A DNA stretch of 64,000 nucleotides from Umbelopsis ramanniana AG. Lineage: Eukaryota; Mucoromycota; Umbelopsidomycetes; Umbelopsidales; Umbelopsidaceae. The DNA is taken from positions 62,001 to 126,000 of the forward strand of contig NW_026252105.1 in NCBI RefSeq assembly GCF_025399195.1, in the 5' to 3' direction. Numbering within the stretch: position 1 is the stretch's first letter; each line of letters begins with the position of its first letter. Shown here in pieces: positions 21,986 to 32,243 of the stretch. A program made the position numbers and the translations under genes. The notes under the pieces were generated by a model. The model worked only from the letters and a program-made list of their open reading frames with translations. It was not told where the DNA came from and did no database searches.

Positions 21986-22267
21986 GGTGGCGTGAAATCG
22001 AGTTTGAGCAGAGGAATAGGTTGAGGTCGAGCTTTTGAGCTGAAGTTGAATTGGCCAGGAAGCAGTCTTTTGCTTCCGTGACGAAGCATACCGAGTATAT
22101 TTGATTCACTGTACGGAATTACATACAAGAAGGAACTACTGTATCAAGATAGTCGTTAAGCATATCAACATAATAAAATATGGTCCTATTAATCGGGCAT
22201 CTTCTATTTTATATAATTCTTGCAATTAAATAATATGGCAGCGGTTCAGGATTTGTTGACCTCTATA

Positions 22268-23313
22268 CTATTTCAAGGAATTATAACGCTGCTCTAAAAA
22301 CTGCTTGATGGTTGTGGAAGAGTTGTAAATGTCAGGGTACAACTCGGATGAAGAAAGGTAGTCTTCAGATCGGACAAAGCCATTTCTGAAGAATCCACAG
22401 CGAGCAAGCTGAAATTTCATCGTATGTTTTAGTCAAGACGTCAAATTATTTAAGATAGCAAACCATGCAACTTACCTGGAGGCCGAACTTTGGGTACCCA
22501 TCCGCCTTCTTAATCATCTCCTGTAATTCATCCAGATCGACTTGCTTGCGTTGCAACTTTGTTCCAGAGACCTCTTCCCATAAATCAATCAGCTGGTTTT
22601 GGGTAGCAGAATGTCCATCAATCATGATGCGCTTATTGATGGTATTAGGGTCATCAATAGTGCGAACGACATATCGAGCGATATCATTCACTGAATTAGT
22701 AAGGATAGTGACGTTGCCTTCTCCCCATCTTGTAATAGTTGTAGTCTCTAAGGTGATCGGGTTACGTTGAGTCCAATCGCAAAGCTTGCCCAAGGATATT
22801 TCCATAAATGCACCATTGTCGATAATGGTGTAGGGGATGTTAGCGTCAAAGACGGCTTGATGGACTTTGAGACCCTGTTTAAAAAGCTTTAGTACCAACA
22901 TCATATTTCCACCGCAGCTCACCTCCTGTACTTACATCTTCGGTCATTGCAAAGTCATGGGGATCCCGGCGGTAGTCCATTCCAAAGTCGCATGGAATGA
23001 ATCTTTTGATGGTGCCGACTTCTTTCAGGGCTTCGATGAGAGGAAATTGTTCTGTTGTTTGGAAAGAACCAAGACAACATATGCAAACATCCATGCCTTG
23101 AAGTGCAGCCACTAAGTCTTCCTTACTGTTGAGCTCTCCAGGAATCAATTGTACACCGCGTTCCTTCAACTTGTTGAAAGCATCGGCTTTCTCGGGATTT
23201 TCTAACGATTGAGGACGAACAAAGGCAGTCAATTGATGATGTGTGCCCTGAAAAGCTTCCATAACCTTGCCGCCGAGCCAGCCAGTGGAGCCTACAATCA
23301 ATACTTTGGACAT
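22268..23313 (-). CDS. NmrA-like / isoflavone reductase-like NAD(P)-binding protein
   Basis: This is an atypical short-chain dehydrogenase with an N-terminal Rossmann motif (KVLIVGSTGWLGGKVMEAFQ, GxxGxxG). Further family features are FVRPQSL, a DVCICCLGS strand, KRFIPCDFGMDYRRDP, and GLKVHQAVFDANIPYTIIDN in exon 2. It has three exons; the last encodes RCGFFRNGFVRSEDYLSSSE and ends at TAG 22268-22270. The Asp-Phe-Gly motif after FIPC resembles the NmrA/phenylcoumaran benzylic ether reductase family. Either an NAD(P) redox sensor or a reductase is possible. TGACGT lies about 92-97 bp upstream. Confidence 0.85.
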
Positions 23314-23366
23314 ATTCGATGGATGAGAACCAAAAAGTGATGAGCTTAAAAATTTCTGCATAAATG

Positions 23367-23564
23367 TTACTTTATACGTTTTACAAACCGAGTATCGGGC
23401 TTGTGACGTTCTGTGTTGCGAATCAGGATGTCCATGTCTTTCACAAACTCATCCATTTGGAGCTCAGGAATAGCTGCATTAGCACCAGAAGGTATGGGAG
23501 TAGTTCCACGGTCTAAAAATTGATTTGTTTGTTGTATGGAGTACAGCTGGCTAAATCTGAACAT
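23367..23564 (-). CDS. Possible small ORF (65 aa), doubtful
   Basis: A single-exon frame 54 bp upstream of the NmrA-like gene on the same strand starts MFRFSQLYSIQQTNQFLDRG and ends KPDTRFVKRIK. It overlaps the start of the plus-strand membrane-protein gene by 29 bp and contains a CRE-like site that could instead belong to the NmrA-like promoter. The composition is protein-like, but no family is recognised. It may be a real small gene or chance. Confidence 0.3.
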   Translation of the reverse strand: MFRFSQLYSIQQTNQFLDRGTTPIPSGANAAIPELQMDEFVKDMDILIRNTERHKPDTRFVKRIK

Positions 23565-24381
23565 AGATGTGTTAAGGTTGGTACGGATCTCAGAACCTTA
23601 CGTAAATACTACGGTAGTGCAAAAACCCCTCCATAACGGTACTCCGGTATATGCCCTAGGTGTATCCAATCTTCATGAGCTGGGAAAAGCTCTATCATCA
23701 AATGTTCCAGTCATCCATATACACCATGATTGCACTTCTCTCATCCAAGAACAGCGTCGTAGGCAACGCGACCTGAAGATGCGACGTAACATGGAATGGA
23801 TCACGATTACAACGGCGTTCAGCGGTCTTTTTGCGACGTATTGGATGAGAAATCAGCGATTTATGGGTCATGGCGAGTCTCAGTCTGCCATCAAATCTCT
23901 CTTCAATGATTTTCAGGAGCACGTTCATTCTTTGCTCGCCACCTTTACTATCGCCAACCACTCCATATCTCAAACCAACGGCGACTCGCATCAAGGTGTA
24001 CAACCACGGTTGTCGCCTGCCGAGATCATTGCGACAGGAGATATTGCTGGGACTTCGTCACAGAATAGCCCTACTAAACGTTCCGGTTTCTTCTTGGGGT
24101 GCCCAATTTCATATGTGAAGAATAACAAGGGCACAATATTGCTCACATCAACCATCATTGCATCCATGTCGTTATGGATCCGCAGCCGTCATGACTACGT
24201 CTTGATAAAGGTTAATTCCACTGACAGTCCGAGGCAGATCGAACATTTCCTTATTCGACAAGATGCTGCACAGTTGAACCAGTCTCTAGCCGAAAAGGCG
24301 AGGGATGCCTTGCCCTTATGTATAGCAGTCGTCGCTTCGTCAGTACTGATTCAACGAACTTGGATGTCAAGTAACCGGTAG
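23536..24381 (+). CDS. Unknown protein with about three hydrophobic segments (281 aa)
   Basis: A single long exon with good codon composition. Hydrophobic segments are WITITTAFSGLFATYWM (about residues 94-110), GTILLTSTIIASMSLWI (about 201-217) and LPLCIAVVASSVLIQ (about 259-273). A basic patch (QEQRRRQRDLKMRRN) precedes the first. This suggests a small integral membrane protein of the ER, a mitochondrion or another organelle. No family is recognised. The first ATG at 23536 overlaps the minus-strand small ORF head to head; no other ATG occurs until about residue 83, so an upstream exon or this start must be used. Confidence 0.6.
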   Translation: MEYSWLNLNIDVLRLVRISEPYVNTTVVQKPLHNGTPVYALGVSNLHELGKALSSNVPVIHIHHDCTSLIQEQRRRQRDLKMRRNMEWITITTAFSGLFATYWMRNQRFMGHGESQSAIKSLFNDFQEHVHSLLATFTIANHSISQTNGDSHQGVQPRLSPAEIIATGDIAGTSSQNSPTKRSGFFLGCPISYVKNNKGTILLTSTIIASMSLWIRSRHDYVLIKVNSTDSPRQIEHFLIRQDAAQLNQSLAEKARDALPLCIAVVASSVLIQRTWMSSNR

Positions 24382-24509
24382 AAATAATATAAATGAAGCT
24401 TCTTTTTTGTTCTTCACATTGTCAACGTAAGCGCGCCAAATACCATTTTTAATTATTTAATACAAAGTTGTGAGGGTTGTTTTCAAAACGAATGGGAGAT
24501 TTTCTACAA

Positions 24510-27268
24510 CTAAGCGGTCTTAATTTCTGTAGAAATGGGATTATGGGCATACACAGAATAGCCAACTGATCGCTTAATACGCAGCATTTCTTTGAAGGTG
24601 TCCTCATTACCATGTTTGACTTCAAAGTCATGCCACTTCTGCCAGAAAGACTCGGCCGACTAAAGAAGTACTGATGTTAAGCACTGTTTCATTCAGTTGA
24701 CGTACACATGTGTGAAAGACTTACCCTTGGGTCTGCAAATTGAGCAGCGTGTCCATAAACTGCGCGAGCACGGTCAATTTCACCAAGCTTGGTCTCAATA
24801 TCGGCATATTTAAGGCACATTGTTCGGGCATCTCTATCTGGCAACACTTCAATGGCCTTCTCGTATATATCACGAGTGGCCGTAACACCGAATGATGCAC
24901 TTGCTTTGGCAATGTAAAAGTTGAACATCTATTATGATGGCAGTGTATCAGCATATGAGCATGTATATTCATTTGCGCATTATAAAGGCAAGCCTTACCT
25001 CTAGGCGATCTTCATCTGATACAGCTCTTGTTGCCCGATCGTATATACGCATGGCATGACGAGCCAAACCATGTTCCTCTTCCAGCTTTCCGTACATGAG
25101 ATATAGTGGCTTCGCATACTTGGGAGGACATCCATCCAACGACTTTTCGAACAAGTCTCTTGTACGTTCCAGCTTTGTTCCGCCCTATATCAATGGAAGC
25201 AATCAGTATCCAGCTATCCATTAAGCTATCAGACGTGAATTCTTAATACTCACATATCGTCGTAAAAATCTTTCCAAATATATATTCCAAAGTTCAAACG
25301 CAATTGGCCATCCAAAGAGATCGATTCCTCGTTCATAAACCTTGAAAGAATCTTCGTAGTATTCGTTCTCTTCCAAAAAGGTTGCATAGTTGACAATGAT
25401 CTGTGGATTTGCGATACGGAGGTCCATGATTTTGTCGTACACTGCTTTTGTGCTTTCCACAGTACCAACACTTTCTTCGAGGTCAACATAGAAGCCCCAA
25501 AGCTTGAGACTCTTGAAGACGCGTTGCTGTGGGGAGATGGTTTCGTCGTGGAAGTTGACATTGTGTGGGTTAACATTGCCGAGGCGAGGGATAACCGTTG
25601 CCCGACCCATAACATCCAGAGCATTGTCAAACGATTCGTGTCGAGTTTCCATTTCGGCATATTCGCACCAGACTTCAGCCAAATCATTGACACTGGCAAA
25701 AGGCACTTTGACAGCTTTTTCAAAGATAGATCTAGCAGATTCCAAATCTCCACCGTCTTCGTAGAATTTGGCAAAGTGAATCCACAGTGTATGGAATTTG
25801 CCAGGCGCCTTTCTGGGATTGACGGTTTGAACAGCGTCAGTGTAGGTTTCGACAACCTATAGAATGAAATGGTTTTAGAGATAAGAAAGCACATAAGAGT
25901 AAAAAATAGCATGTTTTTGTTTGTACCTTGGCCTTGTCATCTTTCCAGAGGGAAACCCGCTTTTCCCATTCCAACACATTATTAGGATTTTGTCGAAGAA
26001 GAACGTCGTTAACAAGGAACGGTCTTCGGTCCATGAGTCGCTCGAATCTCAACAAACGCATATCGAGGTCCAAGTCTTCTTCTTTGTCCACATCGCCACT
26101 TTCTTCACGTTCGGCAGCAAGCTCCATTTTGCTAGTGATGACTTCCTCCTCAAATTCGGCGTATGCATCAAATACGGCTGTGAAGTCACGCACTGTCATG
26201 ACGGTTGTGATGCCTTCTTCATACACGTCGCGAGCTTTATCGAGAAGTCCTAGCTTGATCCAATACATTGCAAGTAAGCAGTAAAGCATACCAACTTGGT
26301 CCGTAAATCGTCGAATACCGCTTCGAATTATGGCCTCCACCTTCAAAGTCTTGATATCCTCGCTATATTTGACTACGAGGTCGCATAGATCTTGCCACAA
26401 TTGATAATGTGACTTTCCACGCACGGATTTAAATTTATCGTCGTTTACTACAGACGCCAGTTTGATGGCTGCTTCGTCGTAGTGTTCTAGTGACAACAGG
26501 TGATCTATATAAGCTTCAACGTGCGATGGATCAAGCTGAAATGTACATTAGTAAGCTTTCACGACTTTACATAATAGGTCGCATTCGGTTGTAGTTAACG
26601 CCTTACCTTGAGGTATCTCTTGTATAACTTGTTGGCTGTTTCGCCACCAACTTCCTTTGCGAACTCCAAGTATAGCGTCCAGACACGCTCGTGTTGAGTG
26701 AGGGGAAGCGATCGCAATGCTTTGTCAAAGGTGCGACGAGTTCGAGTGATGTGTGGTTGCTTCATCAAGAATGCACAATAATCCAACCAAATACGAGGCA
26801 TCTGCAGACCACGTATTTTAGTACTTGAATGTAATTTGAGCACTCTTATATTATCTTTCTTACCTTGTTCAACAATACCAAAGAGCGCTCATAGCACTCG
26901 TTGACAGCCTCGAAAAGATCTGCATGTTGAATGGGATTCAAACCCTTGATTTGAGCTCGTCGAAGATCCAAGTATTTTTTCCAAATTTTGTACGATCCAG
27001 GAAGCTGCTTCAAACAACGTTCGTAAACAAGGAACAATTGGTTCTTTGGTGCGTCTTTCTTATGTTCGATATATCTTAGCCAGCATCGAAGAGTATTAGG
27101 ATTGCGAAGGATTTCTTCTTCGTACGGAACATCATCATCGGTCTGTCCGATCAAACAGTTAGAATGCGGTAGTGTCAAAGTAAATCAATGGTCTACACTT
27201 ACGATTAAGAGAGTGTCCGCGAAATGTGAAGTATCGCGTACTTCTCCAGGTATTGTCGCAGCGACCAT
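24510..27268 (-). CDS. SYF1: Pre-mRNA splicing factor SYF1 (XAB2), HAT-repeat protein
   Basis: SYF1 is a scaffold of the NineTeen complex, needed for the catalytic spliceosome. Exon 1 is 27268-27203 (MVAATIPGEVRDTSHFADTL). TPR-like HAT repeats follow, for example RNPNTLRCWLRYIEHKKDA, FLVYERCLKQLPGSYKIWKK, WLDYCAFLMKQPHITRTRRT, FDKALRSLPLTQHERVWTLY and WCEYAEMETRHESFDNALDV. The C-terminal block FYIAKASASFGVTATRDIYE is typical of the family. The last exon encodes WHDFEVKHGNEDTFKEMLRI and ends at TAG 24510-24512. About nine exons join. A CRE-like GTGACGTGC lies near 27333-27341, about 65-73 bp upstream. Confidence 0.94.
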
Positions 27269-27576
27269 TCTGTTGTTCTATGTTACGGTAGTTTTAAGTC
27301 AAGACGTATTCTTGTTGCTTTTGGCTCGTTATGTGACGTGCAATTTTTTTGACCGTTTCCCAACCCAAGCGCAACATGCAAACGCTGAACAATTTAACAA
27401 GACAAAAATTTGTTCATGGTAGCAGGCATAGAAACATTCGTAACAGGGTGTGCGTAGATAACACCTTAATAAAACCATAGAAAAATGAAAGAAACAACAT
27501 ATTCTTCGCACATCCGTTCGTCGCGACAGAAATGTATTAAGGAAGGACAGAGTTTAGCTAATTACCCGGCAGTTAG
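27269..27576. promoter_or_regulatory. SYF1 promoter region and HMG-box gene 3' flank
   Basis: This 308-bp gap contains the CRE-like TGACGTG at 27334-27340 and a T-rich tract. No gene is visible. Confidence 0.45.
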
Positions 27577-28519
27577 TTAGTCTGCATGGATCTTTGCATT
27601 GTAAGACTTGATCTCTTCGTGGTAGCGTTCACTATCCTTTTGCGCAAGGTCAAGGAATTTCTATATGATAGGGGGTTAGCATAAGCTCCAAGGGTGGACC
27701 TGACGAAGACGAAAACCGCCGTACCTTCTTTTCAGATTCACTTAGACCTCCCCACTTCACTCCAGCAACTTTGGCATGATGAGCTATGCCTTGTGAGTAG
27801 TCAGCCTGTCCAGTGTTTCGAAGCTCTTCAACATAGAACATGAAACCATTTTTAGCCTTCTTTGGTGCATTAGGATCCTTCACAAGTGGTTCTCCAAGCT
27901 TCTTTCGAAGCAAGTTCTCGCGATAGATTTCGTATGGCGTGGCTTTTGCTAGAATCGCCTCACGCTTTTTACTCCAATCCTCCTTTTGCTTAGCCCATCT
28001 ATCAAGATATGGCTAAAATCTCACATTTTGTCAGTCGACATAACACGCGTCAATAGAGGTGTTCCATCATCACGATTCCATACCTGCTTCTCCTGTTCAG
28101 ACATACTCCTCCACTGTGGTCCAAGTTCTGCTGTAGCTGAAGCAACGCTAATCTTGCCGTTGTGTTGCATGTTGGGAAGCTGATCGGTAAGGTAAATCTG
28201 CCATGCAGAATGAGGGCGTTTTGGGAGCGCGGCAAAGACTGTATAAAGACCCATACATCATTAATTATAGCTCATAGCCACAAGTGTAAATTTGCTACTC
28301 ACTGGAATCTTTGTAACGTGGTTTTTCAACCTTTGGCTTTTCAACTGGCTTGGTTTTCTTGGTGGTGACCTTGGTGGTGGATTTCGCGACAGTCTGAGTC
28401 TTCTTTGTTGCAGCTGATTGAGTTTTGAGGCCGCGTTGATGGCTGACAGGAATGGCTGGAAGCAAGCGACGGTTGGCAATCGAAAGACTACGGAAGGAAA
28501 GTGCAAGCTGGGTGGACAT
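27577..28519 (-). CDS. Two-HMG-box protein, likely mitochondrial (TFAM/Abf2-like)
   Basis: The N-terminus (MSTQLALSFRSLSIANRRLL, then PAIPVSHQRGLKTQ) is rich in Arg/Ser/Leu and looks like a mitochondrial presequence. A Lys/Thr/Pro linker follows. HMG box 1 is LPKRPHSAWQIYLTDQLPNM with LGPQWRSMSEQEKQ. HMG box 2 is DPNAPKKAKNGFMFYVEELR with KVAGVKWGGLSESEKK. The product ends SYNAKIHAD at TAA 27577-27579. Two boxes plus a targeting signal match mtDNA-packaging proteins such as TFAM and Abf2. An upstream in-frame ATG at 28579 would add 20 residues; I prefer 28519 because of the presequence. A nuclear HMGB-type role is the alternative. Confidence 0.85.
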
Positions 28520-28682
28520 TTTGGAAGATGGTAGAGCCTTTACAGACGGTAGATGTCGATAAGGATACGGTCTGTTCATTTTCTAGCCAGGTGACTTTCT
28601 GAAATTCACGGCGTCCCAATTTGGCAACTTGGTTGGAGCCCATCATGCGTTGGACAACACCAGAGGCTGCTGACCTTTTAAC

Positions 28683-28698
28683 GAGACGACGTCGTCTC
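28683..28698. repeat. Perfect 16-bp palindrome with GACGTC core
   Basis: GAGACGAC is followed directly by its reverse complement GTCGTCTC. The centre is CGACGTCG, close to a bZIP site. It lies 164 bp upstream of the preferred HMG-box gene start (104 bp upstream of the alternative ATG) and may be a dimer binding site. Confidence 0.55.
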
Positions 28699-29263
28699 TT
28701 TGAACCAATCCAACACCTTTTCTTAATATAAAAGCGTTGATCCCATCCATTTCAACTGACGATTAGTGTTGAAACGAGGGCCACGATTTAGTTGACTGCT
28801 ACGCGTCTGCACAGGATCATTCAGATGATTCCTAGTAATATTGCTCTTCCCAGTTTCATTATCGAACAGATGTTTGGTAAAGGACAGAGTGGGAGTAACA
28901 TCGTGTTCGATAATAAGTTTTTAAACTCACAGTATGATATTCTGCTCGCCACATTGACCAAAAGCTTCATATGCATTGTACCTTACTGAGTATGACATGA
29001 CTACTTCCACCAAATGAGACAGCATCGAGCTTCATCAGTCGAAGGATGCTTTACATATTAACAGTATCGCGTGCATATATATCATTCTACGGATACTAAT
29101 AATATGTATATTTCATGTCGCATCAGTACATGCAGATTTTCAGTTGGCACGAAGCATTGTTAATAAAACTTCTGAAGCTGGAGGGTAGGTAGTTGGAGCT
29201 TATATATCAGCGTACTTAATATAAGTGTGCCTTTAGACAAGAAAAGTTGTCAACTGGAAGAAA
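28699..29263. other. Intergenic, no supported gene
   Basis: AT-rich DNA with a TATA-like AATATAAAA near 28720-28730. A plus frame at 28792-28989 starts at a non-ATG codon and has no motif. I see nothing else. Confidence 0.45.
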
Positions 29264-29502
29264 TCAGAGTTCAGCAGGCTTCTTATCCAACGGTGATATA
29301 AAAGACAAGCACGTACAAGTAGCCTATAGGTGAATGTTTGGGTCAATTTATGAATATTTTTTTTTAGGCAAATAAAAGATACTGTGGTACTTACTTCCGT
29401 ACTGTCATCGAGTTTTTGTAAAAATCGTCCGTTCAAAGTGATTTTAGCATCCAAAATCAGATTAAATAACATCTTTAAACTGCATACATCGCTCCATACC
29501 AT
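29264..29502 (-). CDS. Possible small two-exon gene (55 aa)
   Basis: Exon 1 is 29502-29395 and exon 2 is 29323-29264. The donor GTAAGT is perfect, the acceptor CTATAG is preceded by a T-rich stretch, and the join is phase 0. The product starts MVWSDVCSLKMLF and continues TLNGRFLQKLDDSTE, ending SPLDKKPAEL. It may have an additional upstream exon. It is divergent from the zinc-finger gene at 29637, 134 bp apart. No family is recognised. Confidence 0.35.
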
Positions 29503-29636
29503 AGGATGTATAGGATTTGCTTAGTTAAATAACGTAGCGAAAAATGAGCTATTTGGTAACAGACCAACGTCACAGCCAAGACAAGCAGCGGGGAATTTGA
29601 AGCTCCGAGCCCGTCGACTTCCTCACCTTTTCCGTC

Positions 29637-30488
29637 ATGGATTCGAATCCGTTTAGAGCACAATCTCCATACACCCAGCCAGGTCAACAGTTCTATAGTA
29701 ACAATCAAGGAACTCCTGCTCAACAAGTTTATGCCTCAACAGGCAACTTTCAAGCACAACAGGGCCAGTTTAATAGCAATCAAGGACAGCTTGGCAATGG
29801 GCCGGCGTACGCCGGTAATAACTCGTATAACCAACCTATGACGGGATACACTTCACCACAAACGATGCATACACCATCGTCCTATAACTCGTTCGGTGGC
29901 TCCTCCATGCCAACTCCGTCCTCCATTTCTATGGGCTATTCATCTACAGGTTACACACAGTCCATGCCTCAACCACAGTCATATGCGACCAACACTATGC
30001 AGGCGACTCCAAATACGAATGGTTACTCCACTGGCAATTATCAAATGCCAACTCCCCAATCCCAATATGCACAACAGACTGGTTACAATACAGGCTATCA
30101 ATCACCAGGGCACGGCAATCAATATGGTTCAGACAATATGATGGGAATGAATACTGGCTACTATCAACAGCCAGCTGCCAATCCCGATAATTTCTTGATA
30201 CCTGACTTGGGTGTATTCAGCAACACACCTAGCACTACGTCGAGTCAACCGCAAAGAGTACAACGATCGCAGCAAGCAAGCGATGGAAAAGTACGAAAAG
30301 TGACCTGTCCAGTGTGCAAGCAGGAAGTTGAAGGAGATGAGCCGGCTATAAATCATCATGTTAATAACCATTTGGACGACGCAGCGGCCGAGGAATACAA
30401 GAGACAGCAATCTCAACCTAGGTTGAGTGATGCGCAACTTGCGCGAAAGCTGTATGTAGACGAAGCGAACACCCGCTATCGATACTAA
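29637..30488 (+). CDS. Prion-like Q/N/S/Y-rich protein with C-terminal UBZ-like zinc finger
   Basis: This 283-aa intronless gene starts MDSNPFRAQ, an NPF motif that binds EH domains of endocytic proteins. Residues 10-200 are low complexity (Gln, Asn, Ser, Tyr, Pro, Gly), like prion-like or condensate-forming domains. At about residues 223-247 a finger reads TCPVCKQEVEGDEPAINHHV followed by NNHLDD, a CxxC...HxxxH arrangement close to ubiquitin-binding UBZ fingers. A short helix follows (LSDAQLARKLYVDEA). NPF plus ubiquitin binding would suit an endocytic adaptor, which is inference. ACGTCA lies about 65-70 bp upstream. AATAAA at 30526-30531 is a likely poly(A) signal. Confidence 0.8.
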   Translation: MDSNPFRAQSPYTQPGQQFYSNNQGTPAQQVYASTGNFQAQQGQFNSNQGQLGNGPAYAGNNSYNQPMTGYTSPQTMHTPSSYNSFGGSSMPTPSSISMGYSSTGYTQSMPQPQSYATNTMQATPNTNGYSTGNYQMPTPQSQYAQQTGYNTGYQSPGHGNQYGSDNMMGMNTGYYQQPAANPDNFLIPDLGVFSNTPSTTSSQPQRVQRSQQASDGKVRKVTCPVCKQEVEGDEPAINHHVNNHLDDAAAEEYKRQQSQPRLSDAQLARKLYVDEANTRYRY

Positions 30489-30728
30489 GGGAAGGGAAGA
30501 GGTTGGTTGTATATAAGCATCATGAAATAAAACAATTTATACAATATTATAGTACATGTGTGATGCGCTGGCAAAGGCGAACGGAGTTTCAAACTCGTAA
30601 CGATAGGAAACGAGCTCTGGGAGGATTTTTTTCTCTGCTCCCTTTTTTCCAACCAACGTCTTTTAATTTCAGTTTTTTTTTCTTTTCTGTTTCTTTAACA
30701 ACTAGAGTAGAAGACATATCAACATAGC

Positions 30729-31463
30729 ATGCTGGGAAGCACTCAAGGATTCGTCGCTATCCCACAGCCATTTTCTGAACCGCACACTTATGACGATTCA
30801 GACTATAATGTCGATTTGCAATATTCGTTGAATGGAGATTCGTATGATTACAAAGATGAATTCAACGAAGATTTCGCTTTTCAGCATGCCATTTGCCCGC
30901 AAGCACCGCCACCATCACCCCAAGAACCATCTTTACTGGATGCTGTGTTTGCCCAGCGATTGTCTAATACGTTGAAAAGTGTAGTGGAAGCAAGGAGACG
31001 TTCCAGTTTGGCCTCAGTTCATTCGGCAAGGCTACCATCCCCAGCCTCCCCTATTGACTGCGACTCTAATTCAACTATGGAATCGACTTTCTCACAGCAT
31101 GCCGGAGCTTTGAACGAGCTTTTACGAAAAATCGCTGGTTCCAGTGGTAAAGTGCGGAAGTCACCAAAAGAAGTGCACAAACGTCGAAACAAACGAGCTT
31201 CCAAAATTCCAGTTGCCTCACTCAGGCTTCATGAAAAATATACAAGAGATCAGACCACGGCGAATCACATGCATCCTTCTGTGATACTCGCCTCAGAGTC
31301 CGCTTGTTCTCGAGAATCTAAGGCTAAACAGCAACAGTTACAACGAACAGCCGATGCTGCTAGCAAATTGCACATGTTGAAGGTGCTATCTGAAGCAAAC
31401 GATTCAGAAAAATCAGCAGTACTGGAAGAATTGATATATGAACTGAAGGGCATGGGCCTGTAA
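30729..31463 (+). CDS. Unknown protein (244 aa), no recognised domain
   Basis: Intronless. The N-terminus is acidic and aromatic (DDSDYNVDLQYSLNGDSYDY). A helix LLDAVFAQRLSNTLKSVVEA is followed by RRRSS (a possible kinase site). A basic central patch (KEVHKRRNKRASK) may be a nuclear signal, and the C-terminus is helical (ASKLHMLKVLSEANDSEKSA). T-rich DNA precedes the ATG. It lies 240 bp downstream of the zinc-finger gene on the same strand. No function can be assigned. Confidence 0.65.
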   Translation: MLGSTQGFVAIPQPFSEPHTYDDSDYNVDLQYSLNGDSYDYKDEFNEDFAFQHAICPQAPPPSPQEPSLLDAVFAQRLSNTLKSVVEARRRSSLASVHSARLPSPASPIDCDSNSTMESTFSQHAGALNELLRKIAGSSGKVRKSPKEVHKRRNKRASKIPVASLRLHEKYTRDQTTANHMHPSVILASESACSRESKAKQQQLQRTADAASKLHMLKVLSEANDSEKSAVLEELIYELKGMGL

Positions 31464-32243
31464 GCTTTTTGCTTGACTTACCTATTTGTTCACTGCACTA
31501 TTTTTTTTTGCACATACATTTTTCTTCTCTCATGTTATTTTAGACCTTGCAGTTATATCCATCCCATAACCCTTTCCTTTCCTTTTGTGTGCCATTATTT
31601 GCACCTTTTGTTCATTAGCACTATTTTCCCTTCTCCATAATGTACATAACCAATACAAAACAATTAAAAATATACGTTCCCCCTAAAATTCAGCGTATCA
31701 GCAGCTCGGTCGGTCTCATTTAGGAAAAATTATGTAAGTTGAAATCCATGAAACCAACATTTGATGTCATACCTGTAATGGTACATTCAATTGTATCACA
31801 CACTCGTACAAAATGTCTGCGCAGTCCCTTAGAGCTTCAAGGAGGGGGACGGGGTAAGGAATGCACGTTCGACATTTGTGCTTCCTCTGACCCCACTGGG
31901 TTTACAGTTTGTAATACGCTGGAATGCAAACAGACAACAGCTTACCATTCCTCTTCTCTTTTACGTATTTGCCACAGCGTCGACCCATCATCATCTTAGC
32001 ATATTCCATAATGTGGGATGGTTTTCAGATCGGCCGATCTCGATGTACGAAATTTTCTTCTGTTCCATTTATAAAGTAATTATTTGAAGAAAAAGGTTAT
32101 TAATCGTTGTAAATCTAGCTTACAAGGTGTTGGAAAACAGCCTTGTTATACTTTTTGGGCTGGATTGTAAAAAAATTGATATGTAATATGGTAATAAATC
32201 GGATAGATGATACTATTGAAGAAGACCCTTTAAACTATATCGA
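31464..32243. other. Intergenic between convergent genes, T-rich
   Basis: 3' flanks of the unknown gene and the MARVEL-like gene. T- and C-rich tracts occur just after the stop. Short frames (31739-31999, 31878-32087) show no motif. Confidence 0.5.

Noticed and set aside
25250-25912. A 220-codon minus frame inside SYF1
   Set aside because: It is the +1 shadow of the HAT-repeat exon, which matches SYF1 in the other frame.
29641-29651. GATTCGAATCC, similar to a tRNA B-box
   Set aside because: No matching A-box, acceptor stem or anticodon arm can be drawn, and the site lies in the first codons of the zinc-finger gene.
29475-29726. A hydrophobic minus-strand frame that looks like a small membrane protein
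   Set aside because: It runs across the start of the zinc-finger gene and lacks a donor/acceptor model; the hydrophobic stretch seems to come from AT-rich promoter sequence.
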